NCBI RefSeq assembly: GCF_014698145.1 | Contig: NZ_JACJSM010000007.1 | Span: 1-64,000 of the forward strand | Length of the DNA: 64,000 nucleotides | Direction: 5' to 3' | Source: Oscillatoria sp. FACHB-1406 | Lineage (GTDB): Bacteria; Cyanobacteriota; Cyanobacteriia; Cyanobacteriales; Spirulinaceae | Program-made: the position numbers and the translations under genes | In this document: positions 50,071-59,203 of the stretch, piece by piece | How positions within the stretch are numbered: the first letter of the stretch is position 1 | How the letters are laid out: each line of letters opens with the position of its first letter | Notes under the pieces: generated by a model | The model's input: the letters and a program-made list of their open reading frames with translations, nothing else | Database searches by the model: none | What the model was told of the DNA's origin: nothing

Positions 50071-50541
50071 CTAACCAAGCGTACAACTCCCCGCGCTCGA
50101 ACGGAGAAACTGCCCCGCCCCCAAGTAATGAACGATCTGGACTTGTTGCGGACTACCGCTGAGGGGACGCAAACTTGCATAGAGTCCGTGTTGCGATCGC
50201 GCCATACTATAAATTCCTCTACCATCGTTCGCTTTACCTCGGAATTGCCCGCTAAAGGGCAGTTTAGAATAATCGGCATCGGGGGCGATTTCCTCGAAAG
50301 CACTGAGGGGAGCGCGATCGAGTAATGTTGAGATGCGAGCGTTGCGATCGCGGCGCTGAACCGTTATCGTAAAGTTGCCCCGAGAGCGACCTGTAATTTT
50401 GTAGGTTAAGCTGGAACCATTATGAGAGGCGATCGCTGCATTGCACGTTAGGTTTTGAGGGATTGCCCGCGCAATAGTCGGGAACAAAATAGAAGAGGCT
50501 AGAACTGAAAAAATTGCTAAGCTGTTTAAAACTTTCTGCAT
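50071..50541 (-). CDS. Secreted hypothetical protein
   Basis: A 156-residue protein with a Sec signal peptide (LNSLAIFSVLASSILFPTIA, cleavage near ARA-IP). The mature part has two cysteines (LTCNAA and GSCTLG) that could form one disulphide across its length, and a beta-rich YKITGRSRGNFTITVQRRDR segment. No known domain was recognised. The gene is isolated between the NfeD-like gene and a divergent secreted protein. Confidence 0.7.
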   Translation of the reverse strand: MQKVLNSLAIFSVLASSILFPTIARAIPQNLTCNAAIASHNGSSLTYKITGRSRGNFTITVQRRDRNARISTLLDRAPLSAFEEIAPDADYSKLPFSGQFRGKANDGRGIYSMARSQHGLYASLRPLSGSPQQVQIVHYLGAGQFLRSSAGSCTLG

Positions 50542-50666
50542 GGGCTAAATCACTCTCAAGGCGTTCGTATCGATGAACTCAAACTAGCCAAAACTTTTGA
50601 GGGGTGCGCTTGCGTATCAATTTTGGTAACGCGCTCGATTTTTGAAGAAATTTCGTCTAAGTAAGA

Positions 50667-51932
50667 ATGAAACAATATTCAGAAATTATGGTCAAAAATC
50701 TATTATTCTCCACCGCCGCGATCGCAACCTTCAGCATCAGTTGGAGTCCTGCGGTTTTTGCCAATCCCACCGAATCCCTAGCTGCAAGTAGCGCCCTGCG
50801 TTCCCGAGGTGCAGCAGGAGTTGCCGAATTTATCCAACAGTATCGCGATCGCCTCGACGATCCGCAAGTTCGCCTTGCCCTCGATAAAATTTGCCAGCAG
50901 CGGGATTGTTACGCCTCGCAACTGTATTGGTACACGGATTTAGAAGCCGCAAAAGCGGAAGCGAAGGCAACCGGAAAACCGATTTTATCCTTGCGATTGT
51001 TGGGACGGTTGGATGAAGATTTGAGTTGTGCGAATAGCCGCTTTTTCCGCGTTGCTTTGTATCCGAATGCAGAGATTTCTAAAGTGTTGCGCGATCGCTA
51101 TATTCTACACTGGCAATCGGTGCGCCCCGTCCCGCAAGTGACTATCGACTTTGGCGACGGGCGACAATTGAAACGGACTTTAACCGGCAATAGCATTCAC
51201 TACATTCTCGACTCCGACGGGCGCGTACTGGATGCGTTACCGGGAATGTACGGCCCGCAAGCCTTTCTGCAACACTTAGAACGCGCCGAAACCCTCGATC
51301 GGCGCTTGCAACAACTGCCCGAAAGCGATCGCGCCGATACCCTGCGCCAATATTACCGCGATCGCGTCGCCACCCTCCAAAATGACTGGCAAGCCGACCT
51401 TTCTCAACTCGGAATCCAGCCCCCCAGCGAACTCGCACCCCTTCCCGCCGAAATTCCCACCGCCGCCGAAGCCGGACGCTTAGCCGTCAGTAAAATGATG
51501 GTTGAAGCACCGCTACTCAACGCCATTGCTAGCAGCAATCGAGAACGGTTGAACGCTGCCACTGAAATCGCCGGATGGGAGAAACTCGCGCAACTCCGCG
51601 CCGCCGACAGTCGTTTGGATGAGAACAGTCGCGCTTTGATGCGGGCGAAAAATCCCCGCACCTGGGAGATGCAAATCGGTCAGGAGGATGCCCTAGCGCC
51701 CGTTGTCGAACGCTTTGAGATGGTTATGGCGATCGATACCATCCGCAATCAATATCTCCTGCAACCGCAAATTTATCAATGGTTGCTGGATCGTCCCAAT
51801 TTTGCCAACAATCTCGACACTTTAAACGCGCAAGTTTACGATCGCCTCTTCCTTACGCCGAATTCCGATCCCTGGCTCGGTTTATTACTTGAAGATGAGT
51901 TTACCGCGATCGACAATCAGGGCGCAATCTAA
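50667..51932 (+). CDS. Secreted protein with thioredoxin-like region
   Basis: A 421-residue protein with a signal peptide (LLFSTAAIATFSISWSPAVF then ANP). Residues about 90-205 resemble a thioredoxin-like DUF255-type fold (LEAAKAEAKATGKPILSLRL, then SRFFRVALYPNAEISKVLRD and YILDSDGRVLDALPG), but no CxxC motif is present, so redox activity is unlikely. The C-terminal half is helical and of unknown family. ATG at 50688 is an alternative start. The whole protein is probably periplasmic. Confidence 0.65.
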   Translation: MKQYSEIMVKNLLFSTAAIATFSISWSPAVFANPTESLAASSALRSRGAAGVAEFIQQYRDRLDDPQVRLALDKICQQRDCYASQLYWYTDLEAAKAEAKATGKPILSLRLLGRLDEDLSCANSRFFRVALYPNAEISKVLRDRYILHWQSVRPVPQVTIDFGDGRQLKRTLTGNSIHYILDSDGRVLDALPGMYGPQAFLQHLERAETLDRRLQQLPESDRADTLRQYYRDRVATLQNDWQADLSQLGIQPPSELAPLPAEIPTAAEAGRLAVSKMMVEAPLLNAIASSNRERLNAATEIAGWEKLAQLRAADSRLDENSRALMRAKNPRTWEMQIGQEDALAPVVERFEMVMAIDTIRNQYLLQPQIYQWLLDRPNFANNLDTLNAQVYDRLFLTPNSDPWLGLLLEDEFTAIDNQGAI

Positions 51933-51961
51933 AATTGGGTTCAACCCTTCATTGTAACGTT

Positions 51962-53530
51962 TTAAGGCGATGTTTTGACGAGTTTATAGAGCCTTTTATT
52001 AACAACAGGCTCGGCTTTAAAATTGCGATCGCGAGCGATAAATTCAAGGAACTGCTTATCGGGATAATACAAAAATAAATCGCTAAACTCGCGGCTTTCC
52101 TGCTCCAAGTTTACTTTTTGCTGCCACTGCGCTTCGTCCTCATTTTTGAGGAGTTGAAAGCGAACTTTAGGGTTGACTAAATAACTGAGAGCGAGTAGGA
52201 AACTGTGGGTTGCTTCGCTGATAACTAAAGGACGTTCTGCTCGATTGATTTCAGGAGCAATTTTCAGGTTTTCCGAACTCGCAGTTCCCCGTTGGTCGTC
52301 CAATCCCCAGTCTTGCGCTCCTAACAACTCAATCCCAGACAAAATGCCTCCAACCAGCAGGAAAATTAACAAAATTTTTCCGAGGTTGCGCTGCAATTGT
52401 TTGTGTCCGCTCATGAGATGAATAACTCCTCCAGCGATCGCAAGTTCGGCAGCCAGAAAGTAAGGGAGATAATAACGCGCTTGTAGCGAACGAATCGAAG
52501 TTGAGATTAAATCGGGAACGATCTGAGCGAGGGCAGGAATAACTGCTAACAAAATCAGGAAAGACCAAATTTTTAGAGGGGTATAGCGACAGAGAAGATA
52601 AAAGGCAAAAATAACCAAAATAACAATCGCATAATCGAGATACTTATCGAGACGAGTAGGCGTGTAGAAATTGATAAATGTATTGCCGGTATTGTCGATC
52701 AGCTTGGTGACAATTTTGCCAATATTGTTATCAAACTGACGGTAATATTTGGTGTTGTTCCTAACCGTATCTAAGTTATTGAAGATGTGGAAAAGCCAGG
52801 GAAAGAAGAGAACAAAGCCCGATCCCGCAGAAAGTAAGTAAGCTTTTAAAATCGGAGTGTAACGGAAGCGTTGGACGAGCAAAACGTAAATTCCCTGCGC
52901 GAGAGCAACAAAGGCGAAAAATAAATGGGTATAGAAGCCCATCGCAATGGTTACAGCGTAGAGAATCCAAAGTTTAAGGGTAGGTTGACGGAGCGCTCGT
53001 AACAATAAGGCACTTGAAAGCGCGATCGCAACCGTCCATAAGCTATATTGAGTTGTATTTTGAGCCGCCATCATCTGAACAGGAGAAATAGCAACCAGTG
53101 CGACGGCAACCCAGCCTACAGCGGGCGATTCAAACAGTTCTAAGCACCACCAATAAATGCAAGGAAGGGCGAGCAAAGATAGCACGATTGAGAAGACGCG
53201 GGCTGCGCTTGGAGTATTAAAAATCTGCATCCAAAAGCGCGTTAAGAGGGGATACAAGGGCGGATGTTCCGGATTGCCCGCGATCGCATCGAGCGCATCT
53301 CCTAACGTTCGATCTGTTCCCGGCTTTTGATAGTGTTGTAAATCTTCAACGCTGAGGATATCTCCCGTAAACTTCGTTTCGATAAATGCGCTACTTCTCA
53401 TTCCCGATAGTCGGAGAATGCTTCGGACTTCATCAGCACTATACACTTTTTTATCAAAATCTGCAAAACGGAAAAATATCCCCAATACTAAAACAATAAT
53501 GAAGAGAAATATGGCAGATTTTTTAAACAT
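51962..53530 (-). CDS. Membrane glycosyltransferase, ArnT/PMT (GT39-like) family
   Basis: A 522-residue protein with about 10-11 membrane segments. After the first helix (SAIFLFIIVLVLGIFFRFAD) comes the loop with acidic residues (DFDKKVYSADEVRSILRLSG), and NPEHPPLYPLLTRFWMQIFN is the lipid-donor glycosyltransferase HPP-type motif. The rest alternates membrane helices with a C-terminal soluble part. Such enzymes transfer a sugar from a polyprenyl-phosphate carrier at the outer face. It shares strand and neighbourhood with the glycosyltransferase-like gene upstream (28-bp gap). Confidence 0.85.
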   Translation of the reverse strand: MFKKSAIFLFIIVLVLGIFFRFADFDKKVYSADEVRSILRLSGMRSSAFIETKFTGDILSVEDLQHYQKPGTDRTLGDALDAIAGNPEHPPLYPLLTRFWMQIFNTPSAARVFSIVLSLLALPCIYWWCLELFESPAVGWVAVALVAISPVQMMAAQNTTQYSLWTVAIALSSALLLRALRQPTLKLWILYAVTIAMGFYTHLFFAFVALAQGIYVLLVQRFRYTPILKAYLLSAGSGFVLFFPWLFHIFNNLDTVRNNTKYYRQFDNNIGKIVTKLIDNTGNTFINFYTPTRLDKYLDYAIVILVIFAFYLLCRYTPLKIWSFLILLAVIPALAQIVPDLISTSIRSLQARYYLPYFLAAELAIAGGVIHLMSGHKQLQRNLGKILLIFLLVGGILSGIELLGAQDWGLDDQRGTASSENLKIAPEINRAERPLVISEATHSFLLALSYLVNPKVRFQLLKNEDEAQWQQKVNLEQESREFSDLFLYYPDKQFLEFIARDRNFKAEPVVNKRLYKLVKTSP

Positions 53531-53558
53531 AGCTCTCCTGCTTTTAATCTGAAGTCGC

Positions 53559-54509
53559 TCAAAACCATAAATCTGAAATCAGATCGTAATGACCGGCTTG
53601 TTCGGGAGGATATTCGCCTCGTTCGATGCGTTGAATGATATCGGGTAAGGCTTGAATAAACTCCGGGCTGCGGTCTTTAGGGTGAAGCGTCCAGGCTTTA
53701 GGGGTAGCGAGTACGCCCCGATAATAATGAGTTTGTTTGAGTCTCTGAGAAACCATAACTTCCCAGGAATCTAACTCATTTCTTCCAGTCCAATTGTTTA
53801 AAAAAGTTTTGAGAGCAACCGGCAGACGATCGAGGGGTTTGATGCGATAGGAGCGCCAAATAACGGGTAAAGGGAGAAATTCATTGAAGCCTTTGCGTTG
53901 AATTAAGTAAACGCGACTGCTAAAAGACTTAAACCTATAAAAGCCGTCAGAATCGCGTTCGTAAGTCCCCCTTTGGTAGAGAGTTCCATCGTCAGTAGGC
54001 GGTCCTGTTAAGGGGCGCAGTGACATGAGTTCGGGACGTTTTTTGATTAACTCGATGGCTTCTTCAATCCAACTGTAACCGGATTCTTGATAGAGCAACA
54101 TATCGCTGTCGTAATGCAGCATATAGTCGCCTTTCGATTCTTCGATGGTGAAAATCGTGCCGAGGATGGGATACCCTTTGTAGTTGTGGGTTTTGCGGAT
54201 GGGAGTGCGGAAGTGTTTGCGATAGACGCGATCGCGGTATTGGTCATCGTAGCGCATATCGACGGCGCGATCGACTACGCCATCGGCAATTAATTGTGCC
54301 ACGCGATCGCGCAATTCCTCCATCGTCCCAATTCCCGGACGGCCGACTTTATCCCCCGTCAGTTCGGCACGATCAACGGCTAAGACGCGCTCGTTGAAGG
54401 GAAAATGACTCATTTTGACCAAGTGGGGAATGGTCTGCATCATAAAGGGAATATCGGTTCGCGCTACTGTAATCCAGAGCGTGCAGCTTGGTGATGCCAT
54501 TGAATTCAC
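53559..54509 (-). CDS. Glycosyltransferase-like protein
   Basis: A 316-residue GT-A-like protein. TLWITVARTDIPFMMQTIPH opens the nucleotide-sugar fold, and DYMLHYDSDMLLYQESGYSW carries a DSD metal-binding motif equivalent to DxD. Other blocks (LMSLRPLTGPPTDDGTLYQR and RVYLIQRKGFNEF) are typical of a cyanobacterial family with no assigned substrate. The start may be at 54509 or three codons later (MASPSCTLWIT). It is followed by the GT39-like gene and preceded by a group of Npun_R2821-type genes, forming a surface-glycan locus. Confidence 0.75.
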   Translation of the reverse strand: MNSMASPSCTLWITVARTDIPFMMQTIPHLVKMSHFPFNERVLAVDRAELTGDKVGRPGIGTMEELRDRVAQLIADGVVDRAVDMRYDDQYRDRVYRKHFRTPIRKTHNYKGYPILGTIFTIEESKGDYMLHYDSDMLLYQESGYSWIEEAIELIKKRPELMSLRPLTGPPTDDGTLYQRGTYERDSDGFYRFKSFSSRVYLIQRKGFNEFLPLPVIWRSYRIKPLDRLPVALKTFLNNWTGRNELDSWEVMVSQRLKQTHYYRGVLATPKAWTLHPKDRSPEFIQALPDIIQRIERGEYPPEQAGHYDLISDLWF

Positions 54510-54707
54510 CTCTTTTTCGTTAACTTTCTTGAAATTTGGTTCTAAGAAACTCTAACTTCCTCTAGAGTGACACGAGATTAGGGGAGTGCCAAGTTTTGGA
54601 TTACAAAAATATATGGAAAATCTAGCCCAAACCGTTTACGCCCCGAATTTGGCGATCTACACTTAAAGGAGCGTCACTGAGTTGGTTATGCAACTGTCAA
54701 AAATTCG

Positions 54708-54854
54708 ATGAATGGAATTTGTACCCTCGCTAACGATCGCGTTTACGCTCGACGGGTGACTCTTCTCAGAAGTCTCGAATCGATCTCGACATTTCTCTAT
54801 CCTGCTAATTCTCGACAGAGGACTCGATCTCCCCTGAGTTGGGAGCGATCGTAA
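54708..54854 (+). pseudogene. Relic of a third Npun_R2821-type gene
   Basis: The frame starts MNGICTLANDRVYARRVTLL then RSLESI, clearly matching MNGIYTLANDIVYDQLVALL of the next gene (54990). After about 25 residues similarity is lost and the frame stops at 54852. It is the 5' stump of a deleted paralogue, about 280 bases before the intact copy. Confidence 0.7.
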
Positions 54855-54989
54855 AGTTAAAGATAAAGAAAACTCTCGATGAAAGCAGGGATGAGTTATT
54901 TTGTACTGAGGAGGAAATACTTTGCCTCATAAGACCCGATTTTCGCTTCAACCTACTCGTCAAATCTATTGCAAAACTCCCCTAATATT

Positions 54990-55991
54990 ATGAATGGAAT
55001 TTACACTTTAGCAAATGATATTGTTTACGATCAACTGGTTGCATTACTTAATAGTATAGAAGTTAATGTTGGGAAAGATTTCCCAGTTCGAGTGATTGCT
55101 TACGATCGCAACTTAGAGAAAGTTCGGGAGTTAATTAAAGATCGCAAAAGTGTTGAACTTATTGATGACTGGGAACTCTTTCATCCCTGGCATGATTTTT
55201 CACGAAAAGTTTGGGAAACTCACCCTTCAGCGCTACAAACTTGGAAAGAAAAAGGAATTGATGGAGTCTATCGTCTCTCTTGCAACCATCGATATTTTGC
55301 CTTCGACGAACGCGCTCCCTTCGATCGATTCATTTATTTTGATGCGGATGTAGTGGTTCTCAATTCCCTCGAATTTATCTTTGAGCAGTTAGACAAAAGT
55401 GATTTTGTTATTTACGATTTTCAATACAAAGATCCGAGTCATATTTTCAATGTAAATTCACCCAAGCTGTTTGACGTTTTTCCGGAAAATAAAGTGCGAT
55501 CGGAAATATTTTGTTCGGGATTTTTTGCTTCTAAAAAAGGGGTGTTTCCTCTAGAAAAAAGAGATTGGCTCGTGTCTAAACTCCAAGAAGGAGAAGCAGA
55601 AGTCTTGTACATGAATGCACCGAATCAATCGGTGTTAAACTATATGAGGATGCGTTCGGAAATTCCGATTTACAACTTTTCCTTGCATTTACCGGAAGCA
55701 GAAAGGACTGGCTGTTCGGTCACATCTCCTCATTTTGAAATGCGAGACAATCTTTTATACGATAAGGGAGCGCGATTAACCTATCTCCACTATATCGGTC
55801 TCTCCTCTAAGCTTTTTTCGCGATTATGTGAAGGCGAAAATATTGACTTTCCTTACCGCGATATTTTCCTGCACTACCGCTACCTCAAAGAACCGGAAAA
55901 ACGACCGCAATTTCAAGGAAAAGCGAAGCCTTACGACGCGCCGCCAAGTTTCGCCGATAAAGTTAAAAAGAAATTGGGACTTTTCAAGTAA
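54990..55991 (+). CDS. Npun_R2821/Npun_R2823-family glycosyltransferase-like protein, copy 1
   Basis: A 333-residue GT8-like protein. The start is MNGIYTLANDIVYDQLVALL; the metal motif is DRFIYFDADVVVLNSLEFIF with DAD in place of DxD; later blocks are SGFFASKKGVF, MNAPNQSVLNYM and THLHY-like LTYLHYIG. The family was first named from Nostoc punctiforme proteins and its substrate is unknown. An opening at 54969 (TTG) is rejected because both paralogues start at the MNGIY/MRGIY methionine. It lies in tandem with a paralogue (56006), which shares the GIYxxAND start and the HYRYL tail. Confidence 0.82.
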   Translation: MNGIYTLANDIVYDQLVALLNSIEVNVGKDFPVRVIAYDRNLEKVRELIKDRKSVELIDDWELFHPWHDFSRKVWETHPSALQTWKEKGIDGVYRLSCNHRYFAFDERAPFDRFIYFDADVVVLNSLEFIFEQLDKSDFVIYDFQYKDPSHIFNVNSPKLFDVFPENKVRSEIFCSGFFASKKGVFPLEKRDWLVSKLQEGEAEVLYMNAPNQSVLNYMRMRSEIPIYNFSLHLPEAERTGCSVTSPHFEMRDNLLYDKGARLTYLHYIGLSSKLFSRLCEGENIDFPYRDIFLHYRYLKEPEKRPQFQGKAKPYDAPPSFADKVKKKLGLFK

Positions 55992-56005
55992 GGAAAATAA
56001 CTCTC

Positions 56006-56929
56006 ATGCGTGGAATTTACATCACGGCGAACGATAAAGTAACCGAACAAGCGATCGCGCTCCTCAATAGCATCCGCCTTTACGATCCCGACGTACCCGT
56101 TACCCTCATTCCCTACGACGACAACTACAGCGCGATCGCGAAACATTTAAAAGAGGCTTACGGCGTTAAAACCTACACAGATTTAGACTTTATCGAGCGC
56201 CTTTCCCAAAAATTATACGATATTTTTGGCGAAGGCTTCTTCGCGCGTCCCAATCAGTTTCGCAAGCAAGCCTGTTGGTTCGGAGAATTTGATGAATTCC
56301 TGTACATCGATACCGATATCGTCGTTTTTGAAAAAATTGCCGACAACCTCGACTCCTTAAAAGATTACGACTTTCTCTGCTGCGACTACCAACATTCCGG
56401 CGGTATCACCAACGTTTTTACCCCAAAAGTCATTGAAGAGGGCGTATTCAGCGAAGCCGAACTCAAAGATATCTTTAACGGCGGTTGGTGGGCCTCTAAA
56501 AAAGGCTTGCTTACAGAACAAGATTTGTACGATTCCTTCGCCGAATGTATCGCCCACCCGGAATACTTCGATTTCTCCCAAAAAACCTCCGACCAACCAA
56601 TTATTAATTACACCATTCTCAAGCGAGTTCCCCGCCGTTTTAACCTCGTGCGTCGCGACGAGCAAATACCGGGAAGCTGGGCGGGAAGTCGTCACTTCCA
56701 ACGGCGCGGCGATATTTTAATCGATCCCAGAAATGGCGATCGCGCCTTACAATATCTTCATTGGGCGGGAATTCGCATCGAACCGGGCTGCCCGTATTGG
56801 GACATTTGGAAGCACTACCGCTATCTGGGGGATCCGAACCCCCCTGCCGACCCGCCGCCTGCGCCAGAAAGCCTGAAAAAGAAATTAAAAAAGATGATTT
56901 CTGGCTTCAAAAAGCAGATTGGCTCTTAA
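56006..56929 (+). CDS. Npun_R2821/Npun_R2823-family glycosyltransferase-like protein, copy 2
   Basis: A 307-residue paralogue of the preceding product. Shared features are the start MRGIYITANDKVTEQAIALL, the DxD-type motif FDEFLYIDTDIVVFEKI, WWASKKGLLTEQDLYDSFAE, SDQPIINYTILKRVPRRFNL and LQYLHWAGIRI. The C-terminus is proline-rich and ends in a basic helix (LKKKLKKMISGFKKQ), which may bind the membrane surface. It begins 14 bases after copy 1, so the two are co-transcribed. Codons here are richer in GC and HIP1 than in copy 1, implying separate histories. Confidence 0.82.
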   Translation: MRGIYITANDKVTEQAIALLNSIRLYDPDVPVTLIPYDDNYSAIAKHLKEAYGVKTYTDLDFIERLSQKLYDIFGEGFFARPNQFRKQACWFGEFDEFLYIDTDIVVFEKIADNLDSLKDYDFLCCDYQHSGGITNVFTPKVIEEGVFSEAELKDIFNGGWWASKKGLLTEQDLYDSFAECIAHPEYFDFSQKTSDQPIINYTILKRVPRRFNLVRRDEQIPGSWAGSRHFQRRGDILIDPRNGDRALQYLHWAGIRIEPGCPYWDIWKHYRYLGDPNPPADPPPAPESLKKKLKKMISGFKKQIGS

Positions 56930-56969
56930 AATTGCAGCCAAACTAACGTTTAGCTCGAGACAAGTACCT

Positions 56970-57677
56970 ATGAAGCAATTTTTGCCTAGAGTTTTAGCGC
57001 TTGCGTCGCTGCTGAACCTTGCATTTCCGTACTCAGCGCCAGCGTCCTTATTCGATAACACTGAAGTCCGCCAAGAAAAGTTTATCGCGATCGCGTCTCC
57101 GTTTGGCGTAGAGCAACGGCGTTACACCTTGCTTCTCGTCGAACAAATTTCTAACGCTCGTCCTTGCTGGCGCGAATCCGCAGGCAGCCCTACGCGCGTC
57201 GATCCTTTGCTGTTGGATTTCGACTTTACCGGAACCTGCGAGCGCGGAATTGACGGTAACTACTACTCGATTCGCATCGGGAACGAAGACTATGGCGGGC
57301 GCTACCTCCTCAGCATCGTTCCGCGCGACAACGACTTGGTACTGATGGGGACTTCCCTCACCGAACCCAACCTTCCGCCCATCGAAATCGGACGCACCAA
57401 CGGGATTGCCGACGGTTACTTAAAAATCAACCTCAACCCCGGTTGGCGCTTCACCAAACGCACCTATCAGGGCAAAGTTCTCAGCCATATCTACTTTACC
57501 GGCGATCCGACCGCGATCGCACAACAGCCGCCCAGCGCGCCCCTACCCCGTCCTCCCGTTTCTACTCCCTCCTCCCCACCGCGTCTCCCCCTTCCCCCTC
57601 CCGCTTCTTCCACCGCGCCCCTACCGGGCGTTACCCTTCCCCCTCCCCTGCGAGAAGTCATTTTCACCAAACCTTGA
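56970..57677 (+). CDS. DUF3747 domain secreted protein
   Basis: A 235-residue protein with a signal peptide (FLPRVLALASLLNLAFPYSA then PA). The mature N-terminus (FDNTEVRQEKFIAIASPFG) and IDGNYYSIRIGNEDYGGRYL identify DUF3747, a cyanobacterial family with an S-layer-associated distribution. The last ~60 residues are proline/serine-rich (PPSAPLPRPPVSTPSSPPRL), a wall-spanning type of linker. The start at 56970 follows the signal peptide; an in-frame opening at 56919 overlaps the previous gene. Confidence 0.82.
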   Translation: MKQFLPRVLALASLLNLAFPYSAPASLFDNTEVRQEKFIAIASPFGVEQRRYTLLLVEQISNARPCWRESAGSPTRVDPLLLDFDFTGTCERGIDGNYYSIRIGNEDYGGRYLLSIVPRDNDLVLMGTSLTEPNLPPIEIGRTNGIADGYLKINLNPGWRFTKRTYQGKVLSHIYFTGDPTAIAQQPPSAPLPRPPVSTPSSPPRLPLPPPASSTAPLPGVTLPPPLREVIFTKP

Positions 57678-57752
57678 TAAACTGTTTCCTCTGTCGCGCC
57701 TTCACAGATTTGCTATGTTGATTGGTTAAAGCAGTAAGGAACGAGCAGAGTT

Positions 57753-58016
57753 GTGAGTGCGAAGCGTCTACCGGAAACAACAGCCTATGTAAGAATCGTG
57801 CGTCAGTCTTGGCAGCAGGGCAAGATTGAAGGCGAAGTGAGAGCAGCCTCTTACGAGTGGCAGTTTCAATGGAGTTTTCGCAAGGGAGAACTCCGAGTGC
57901 AGCCATCTTTGGGACGTGCGTTGATTTCGGAACCGTTGAGCCGTTTTTTGGAACGGTGGGACTATCAACTCGAGGCGGGGGGCGATTACGAGTTTACCTT
58001 GCGGGCGGAACTTTAA
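57753..58016 (+). CDS. DUF3146 family protein
   Basis: An 87-residue soluble protein specific to cyanobacteria. AYVRIVRQSWQQGKIEGEVR, YEWQFQWSFRKGELRVQPSL and the tail GGDYEFTLRAEL fit DUF3146. Function unknown. The start is a GTG at 57753. It is followed after a short gap by a Uma2-family gene on the same strand. Confidence 0.8.
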   Translation: MSAKRLPETTAYVRIVRQSWQQGKIEGEVRAASYEWQFQWSFRKGELRVQPSLGRALISEPLSRFLERWDYQLEAGGDYEFTLRAEL

Positions 58017-58071
58017 GATGCTCGCGATCGCGCCCAATGCGAGTCAAATTCAAGCAGAGGTGAAACAGACA

Positions 58072-58632
58072 ATGATAGCAATTCCGGCTGGATTCAACCC
58101 CCAAGATTACCTCGCGCTCGAACGCCAGCAGACCATGCGGCACGAGTATCGTTATGGTTTAGTTTATGCAATGGCAGGGGGCAGCGACGACCACAATGAA
58201 ATTACTCTCAATCTTATTGAATGCTTGCGCCCGACTGCGCGCGATCGCAACTGTCAATTATTTGCCAGCGATGTAAAAGTCAGTCATGCCGATCGCTTTT
58301 TTTACTATCCTGATGTTTTTATAACCTGTGCCGTACAGGATCGCGACGATCGCTACATCAAACGCCATCCCAAACTCATTGCTGAAGTTCTCTCGCCTTC
58401 CACTGAAAAATTCGATCGCGCCCAAAAATTTGAGGATTACCAACAGTTGGTCTCTTTAGAAGAATATCTTTTAATTTCGACCGATGAAATCCGTGTCGAA
58501 TTGCGTCAGCGACAGTCAGATGGAACTTGGAAAACCACAATTTATAGAAGCGGCGATCGCGTTTTTTTAGCGAGCATTCAGCTAGAAGTCGATCTTTCCC
58601 AAATCTATCGCGGTGTCAGTTGGAATCGTTAA
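58072..58632 (+). CDS. Uma2-family (DUF820) putative endonuclease, second copy
   Basis: A 186-residue DUF820 protein. Features are FNPQDYLALERQQTMRHEYR, YYPDVFITC with the catalytic aspartate, LIAEVLSPSTEKFDRAQKFE with the glutamate and lysine, and EEYLLISTDEIRVEL. The start at 58072 gives the family-typical MIAIPAGF; the opening at 58018 overlaps the DUF3146 stop. It belongs to a different branch from the copy at 25236. Role unknown. Confidence 0.85.
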   Translation: MIAIPAGFNPQDYLALERQQTMRHEYRYGLVYAMAGGSDDHNEITLNLIECLRPTARDRNCQLFASDVKVSHADRFFYYPDVFITCAVQDRDDRYIKRHPKLIAEVLSPSTEKFDRAQKFEDYQQLVSLEEYLLISTDEIRVELRQRQSDGTWKTTIYRSGDRVFLASIQLEVDLSQIYRGVSWNR

Positions 58633-58654
58633 GGATTGATTTGTAAAGTTGAGT

Positions 58655-59159
58655 AGTTTTCTAGTCTCCGGTTCAATGAATTTGGAAGTGACGCTGCGAG
58701 TCGATCGCTTCCCTCGATGATGACTACAACCGCGATTTTCTCGCCAGTGCAGAGATTCTCTTTTTAAGCGACGAGCGACTGCCCTGCGCGCCGGAAACTT
58801 GGGTTAAGCAATGTTGCGATCGCTACGGCACTGAAATTATTGTCGTCGGTTTGGGCGAAAAAGGCGCGTTGCTTTGGGTGAAACGAGATAATTTTCTCGA
58901 ACGCTTTCCCGCAGCACAGATTCGCCCCGTTGTCAATACTATCGGCGCGGGCGATGCGCTCTTTGCCTGTTTCCTCCATGCTTATCAGCGTTCTGGCGAT
59001 CCCTACGAAGCGATCCAAAAAGCCATCCTCTTTGCGGCTTACAAAATTGGCGAAACGCGCGCAGCAGAAGGATTTTTAACGCCAGAGGCTCTCGAAGCGC
59101 TGGTTCTGAACCTTACGAGCTTTAAGCTAAATCAACCTCGCCCGTTACGAACTGAGTAG
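58655..59159 (+). pseudogene. PfkB-family carbohydrate kinase relic with internal deletion
   Basis: The first frame reads SLVSGSMNLEVTLRVDRFP, a PfkB N-terminal strand, and ends at TGA 58700-58702. In another frame it continues DDDYNRDFLASAEILFLSDE and then ERFPAAQIRPVVNTIGAGDA, the PfkB signature 2 with the catalytic aspartate, and runs to 59159. About 110 central residues, including the substrate lid, are missing and the two parts are out of frame. The C-terminal part alone cannot be an active kinase. It is upstream of and convergent to plsX. Confidence 0.75.
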
Positions 59160-59203
59160 GGACAACCGCTCTGTATGCGCCCCTACTGTTGGCTCTATCC
59201 TTA

